The notes beneath the pieces were generated by a model that was not told the origin of the DNA, made no database searches, and saw only the letters and a list, made by a program, of their open reading frames with translations. From the NCBI GenBank assembly GCA_025924495.1, contig JAICIG010000135.1, positions 1-17,471 of the forward strand: 17,471 bases of DNA, written 5' to 3'. The position numbers and the translations under genes were made by a program. The DNA comes from Pirellulales bacterium. GTDB lineage: Bacteria > Planctomycetota > Planctomycetia > Pirellulales > JAICIG01. The stretch's first letter is position 1. Each line of letters opens with the position of its first letter. Shown piece after piece: positions 14,964-17,471 of this stretch.

Positions 14964-16790
14964 TCATTGCGCCGCTTGCGTCGGCGGCGGCACAGGGCGG
15001 CGCATCACAGCGTACCAGGTCCACTGCCGACCGGCATGTTCGCTCCCCTCTTCGATGAACCAGCTCAGCACGAACGCGGTCAGCACGGTGACTATACAGG
15101 GTAAAGAGATCGCCAGCGTGAAGGTCGGCACGCCTGCCTTCGGGCCGACGAGCCGGTCGAACCCTATCGCCTGGAAAACTTCACCCGCCGGCACGATGCC
15201 ATCGAGCAGTTGGGGCAATCCCAGTTCGTGCCAATAGCTCCAGACGATCGAAACGGCCAATCCGCACAGTACTGCCGGAATAGCCGAGCGGCTGGTTGAG
15301 CGCGGCAGAAACATGCCGATGAAGAATAGCGCCGCGAGCGGACCGAGGAACATATTGAATCCCTTCGCCATCAGCTCCATGATGTTTTGCGCATGCGCCG
15401 CGACGGGCGGAGCGTCTTCCTCCTCGGCCAGTTTGCCCGCCTGTTCTAGCATGACCTCTTCCTCTCGGTGGAACTCAGCGTCGGAGGGTTTTTCGGCGAG
15501 CCGGGCGAACCCTGTCGCCAGCACGGTCACCAACACGCCGATCGCCAGAGATAGCCAGCGCGCGCGAGCCAGCCCATCAGCGTCATGACCGCTGCCGCGC
15601 GAAAATCGCGAGACGATATCAGTGACGGCTACGGCGCTGACGGAATTAATGCCCGAGGACACGCTCGACATGCCCGCGGCGAATAGCGCCGCCAGGATTA
15701 ATCCGCCAAGCCCAGGCGGCAACTGATGGGCGATGAAGTAGGGAAACCACTTGTCGGCGGACTGGATGGGGGCGATTTCCGGAGAGAGAAACGTCGGATG
15801 CTGATGATAAAAGGCGAATAGCGCCAGCCCGCTCATCGCCAACAACACAGCCACGGTCACATCGCTGCAAGCGCTGATTAGATAACTGCGCAGAGCCGCC
15901 TTTAACGACGTCGTCGTAAAGTATCGCTGCACAACCATCTGGTCGGACCCGTGCGTGCAGACGATCCAGAAGAAGCTGTGCAACATGGCGGTGAGAATGG
16001 TCACGCGCACTGTCACGTCGAAGCTCAATAGTGCCGGGCTCGTATGCTGCTGATGCGCATCGCCGGCGATCGACCACCACTGCGCGGGACCTTCGCCGGT
16101 GGCGATCCAAACGTAGCTCAAAGTGATAATGACTCCCGCGAACATGATTACCGACTGCATCACGTCGGTCCAAATCACGGCGCGAATGCCGCCGAAAGCC
16201 GTATATGCGGTGGTAAAAATGCCGATCAGGGCGATCCAGAGATAGAGCGGTGGCGCCATGACGGGTTCGCCCCCCCAAGTGATCCCCGGCAGTGCAAACG
16301 GCTCGATCCGCACCATCTTGTCAACCGCCATGCTGCACGTGTAAATGATCACGCCTAACCAACCGAGCCGCAGCAAGATAAACAGCGTCGCCGCCAGCAA
16401 TCGGGCGGCTGGACCGAAGCGCTGCTCGAGGTATTCGTAAACGCTTGTGAGCCGCAGCCGCATGAAAAACGGCACCCACAGGCAGAGCACGACCGCCATC
16501 GCAAAGGGCACGGCCATTTGTCCCGCGAACATGCCGATGCCATGCTGGATCATTTCGCCCGGCACGGCTAGGTAGCTGATGGTCGACATCAGCGTGGCCA
16601 TGATGCTCAAGCCAACGGCGAACCAAGGCATTTGGCGTCCGCCGAGGAAGAACTCTTCCGTGGTGCCTTGCTTTCGCGAGCAGGCCCAGGCGATTGCCGC
16701 CGTGGCCGCGGCATACAGAAATAGGGCGCCCCAATCGGCGAGCACAAAGCCCGCGTGCGGGGGAGCAACGGCGAATAACGCAGCTTCCAA
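14964..16790 (-). CDS. sodium:solute symporter (SSS/SLC5 family)
   Basis: This inner-membrane protein of 608 residues has about 13 hydrophobic helices. The family core is clear: FFLGGRQMPWFAVGLSIMAT (47-66), STISYLAVPGEMI (69-81, first sodium-site helix), TAFGGIRAVIWTDVMQ (197-212), the CTHGSDQMVVQRY loop (278-290) and AALFAAGMSSVSSGINSVSA (367-386), whose Ser residues belong to the Na2 site. GMFLPRSTS (492-500) is the usual helix-10 end. The solute is unknown. A hydrophilic, mostly acidic insert at about 431-470 separates helices 9 and 10. The start is TTG 16790, supported by AAGGA with an 8-nt spacer. An in-frame TGA (the stop of the upstream aminotransferase, 16818-16820) rules out longer forms. 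The 27-bp gap to that gene and the 30-bp gap to the oxygenase imply an operon. Confidence 0.93.
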   Translation of the reverse strand: MEAALFAVAPPHAGFVLADWGALFLYAAATAAIAWACSRKQGTTEEFFLGGRQMPWFAVGLSIMATLMSTISYLAVPGEMIQHGIGMFAGQMAVPFAMAVVLCLWVPFFMRLRLTSVYEYLEQRFGPAARLLAATLFILLRLGWLGVIIYTCSMAVDKMVRIEPFALPGITWGGEPVMAPPLYLWIALIGIFTTAYTAFGGIRAVIWTDVMQSVIMFAGVIITLSYVWIATGEGPAQWWSIAGDAHQQHTSPALLSFDVTVRVTILTAMLHSFFWIVCTHGSDQMVVQRYFTTTSLKAALRSYLISACSDVTVAVLLAMSGLALFAFYHQHPTFLSPEIAPIQSADKWFPYFIAHQLPPGLGGLILAALFAAGMSSVSSGINSVSAVAVTDIVSRFSRGSGHDADGLARARWLSLAIGVLVTVLATGFARLAEKPSDAEFHREEEVMLEQAGKLAEEEDAPPVAAHAQNIMELMAKGFNMFLGPLAALFFIGMFLPRSTSRSAIPAVLCGLAVSIVWSYWHELGLPQLLDGIVPAGEVFQAIGFDRLVGPKAGVPTFTLAISLPCIVTVLTAFVLSWFIEEGSEHAGRQWTWYAVMRRPVPPPTQAAQ

Positions 16791-16798
16791 ACTCAGGT

Positions 16799-16803
16799 TC
16801 CTT
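16799..16803 (-). promoter_or_regulatory. Shine-Dalgarno AAGGA deciding the TTG start of the symporter
   Basis: AAGGA on the minus strand sits 8 nt before TTG 16790. No ATG or GTG lies in frame between the preceding in-frame TGA and this TTG, so it supports a non-ATG start. Confidence 0.55.
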
Positions 16804-16817
16804 CGCTTGTCGGCATC

Positions 16818-17471
16818 TCAACGTACCAATCTTCGAAACGACTCCTGACGAGGTTCGCACTCGAGCAGCCGTTCCAGCGCGCCCGATTGAAGCGATTCAG
16901 CAAGCAGGTCAAACGTTTCTCTGGCGGCGGCGACCGTTTGCTCCAACTCAGCCGAGCCTTGGGCCGCGTTGAGGTAAAACGAAGTGTAACCGTGGCAGCC
17001 GCGTTTCGCCATTTCCTGAATAAAGAGCGTCGAAAGCAACTGCTCCGCCTGGGGGTCGTCGACCGCAAACTTCAAGCCTGGATGCACTGACACGCCTTCG
17101 CAGCTTGCGGCGAGTCCCGACTGCTGCGCGGCCTCGTTCAACCGTTGCTTCAAGTCGCCGCCGAAGCGTTGCAATTGGGCCGGCACGTCTCGGCGGCGGA
17201 TTTCGCGCAAGGTCGTGAGCGCCGCCCGCAGGCCAATCACGTCGCTCCAATACGTGCTGGAGATGAACATTCGCTCCGCCGGCGCCATGAACTCGCGTTT
17301 GCCGACGACGGCGCCCATCGGGTAGCCATTGGAAATGCTTTTGGCAAAGACGGACATGTCGGGCGTAACGCCCAGCCAGGCCTGGGCGCCGCCCGTGGAA
17401 AGCCGGAACCCGGTGCTGACCTCGTCGAAGATAAACACGGCGCCGTGTTCGCGGGCCAGCCGTCCGACGCC
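16818..17471 (-). CDS. class III aminotransferase (glutamate-1-semialdehyde aminomutase-like), N-terminus cut by window edge
   Basis: The frame is open from the window end (GGC codon 17471-17469) to TGA at 16820-16818, giving 217 C-terminal residues of a protein that should be about 430. The PLP-enzyme motifs present are FDEVSTGFR (the Asp that contacts the pyridine nitrogen) and AKSISNGYPMGAVVG, with the Schiff-base Lys at residue 44 of this fragment. ISSTYWSDVIGLRAALTTL and the C-terminal small domain follow. The pattern is nearest to the glutamate-1-semialdehyde 2,1-aminomutase-like branch of class III. A location next to a sodium symporter and an oxygenase, rather than haem genes, argues for a catabolic or specialised aminotransferase instead of true HemL. 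Substrate is unknown. The ATG and substrate-binding N-terminal half lie beyond the window. Confidence 0.9.
   Translation of the reverse strand, partial: GVGRLAREHGAVFIFDEVSTGFRLSTGGAQAWLGVTPDMSVFAKSISNGYPMGAVVGKREFMAPAERMFISSTYWSDVIGLRAALTTLREIRRRDVPAQLQRFGGDLKQRLNEAAQQSGLAASCEGVSVHPGLKFAVDDPQAEQLLSTLFIQEMAKRGCHGYTSFYLNAAQGSAELEQTVAAARETFDLLAESLQSGALERLLECEPRQESFRRLVR

Noticed and set aside
8187..17471. Ectoine/hydroxyectoine degradation cluster (AstE-like as DoeB, class III aminotransferase as DoeD, PhyH as EctD)
   Set aside because: No ectoine hydrolase, semialdehyde dehydrogenase or EctABC is present. The aminotransferase looks like the GSA-aminomutase branch and the genes are spread over separate transcription units.
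16818..17471. Housekeeping HemL (tetrapyrrole synthesis)
   Set aside because: PLP motifs fit the wider branch, but the operon context is transport and oxidation. The N-terminal half needed to decide is outside the window, so the gene symbol was not used.

Overview
The window looks like chromosomal DNA of a planctomycete, most likely of the Pirellulales type. The reasons are moderately high GC, a PQQ-type beta-propeller carrying EF-hands and opening with a WAQFRGPNASG motif, several secreted proteins of poorly described families, frequent TTG/GTG starts with weak Shine-Dalgarno sites, and several short palindromic intergenic elements of a kind I associate with that group. The taxonomic call is inference from style, not from a marker gene.

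Left part, plus strand (1-5146): the C-terminal end of a FadR/GntR-type regulator with an FCD ligand domain, then an MFS transporter of the anion:cation symporter type, then a 2-oxo-acid (or acetoin) dehydrogenase E1 whose alpha and beta subunits are fused in one chain, then the lipoyl-bearing E2 acyltransferase. MFS and E1 overlap by 4 bp (ATGA) and E2 follows 11 bp after E1, so MFS-E1-E2 reads as one operon. A plausible reading is import and oxidative decarboxylation of an organic acid, controlled by the FCD regulator. No E3 is in the window.

Middle part, minus strand (5192-10036): a secreted protein with two tandem cyclase/kynurenine-formamidase-like domains whose metal-binding motifs are both altered; a DHDPS/N-acetylneuraminate-lyase family aldolase; an AstE/aspartoacylase-type zinc deacylase; and a class IV aminotransferase whose stop overlaps the deacylase start (GTGA).

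Right part, minus strand (10215-17471): a secreted protein with a GH67/GH20-like N-terminal domain, a PQQ-like beta-propeller with an inserted EF-hand pair, a phytanoyl-CoA-dioxygenase-like oxygenase, a sodium:solute symporter, and the C-terminal half of a class III aminotransferase cut by the window edge. The last three (read from right to left) are spaced by about 30 bp and probably form an operon.

No intergenic stretch exceeds 300 bases. Three of the larger gaps hold repeat structures: an imperfect terminal-inverted-repeat element (7965-8172), a perfect 24-bp inverted repeat (10081-10185) and a nested group of four short hairpins (12391-12543). I see no tRNA, rRNA, CRISPR array, transposase or riboswitch. 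Most long ORFs antisense to these genes are high-GC shadows and were left out.
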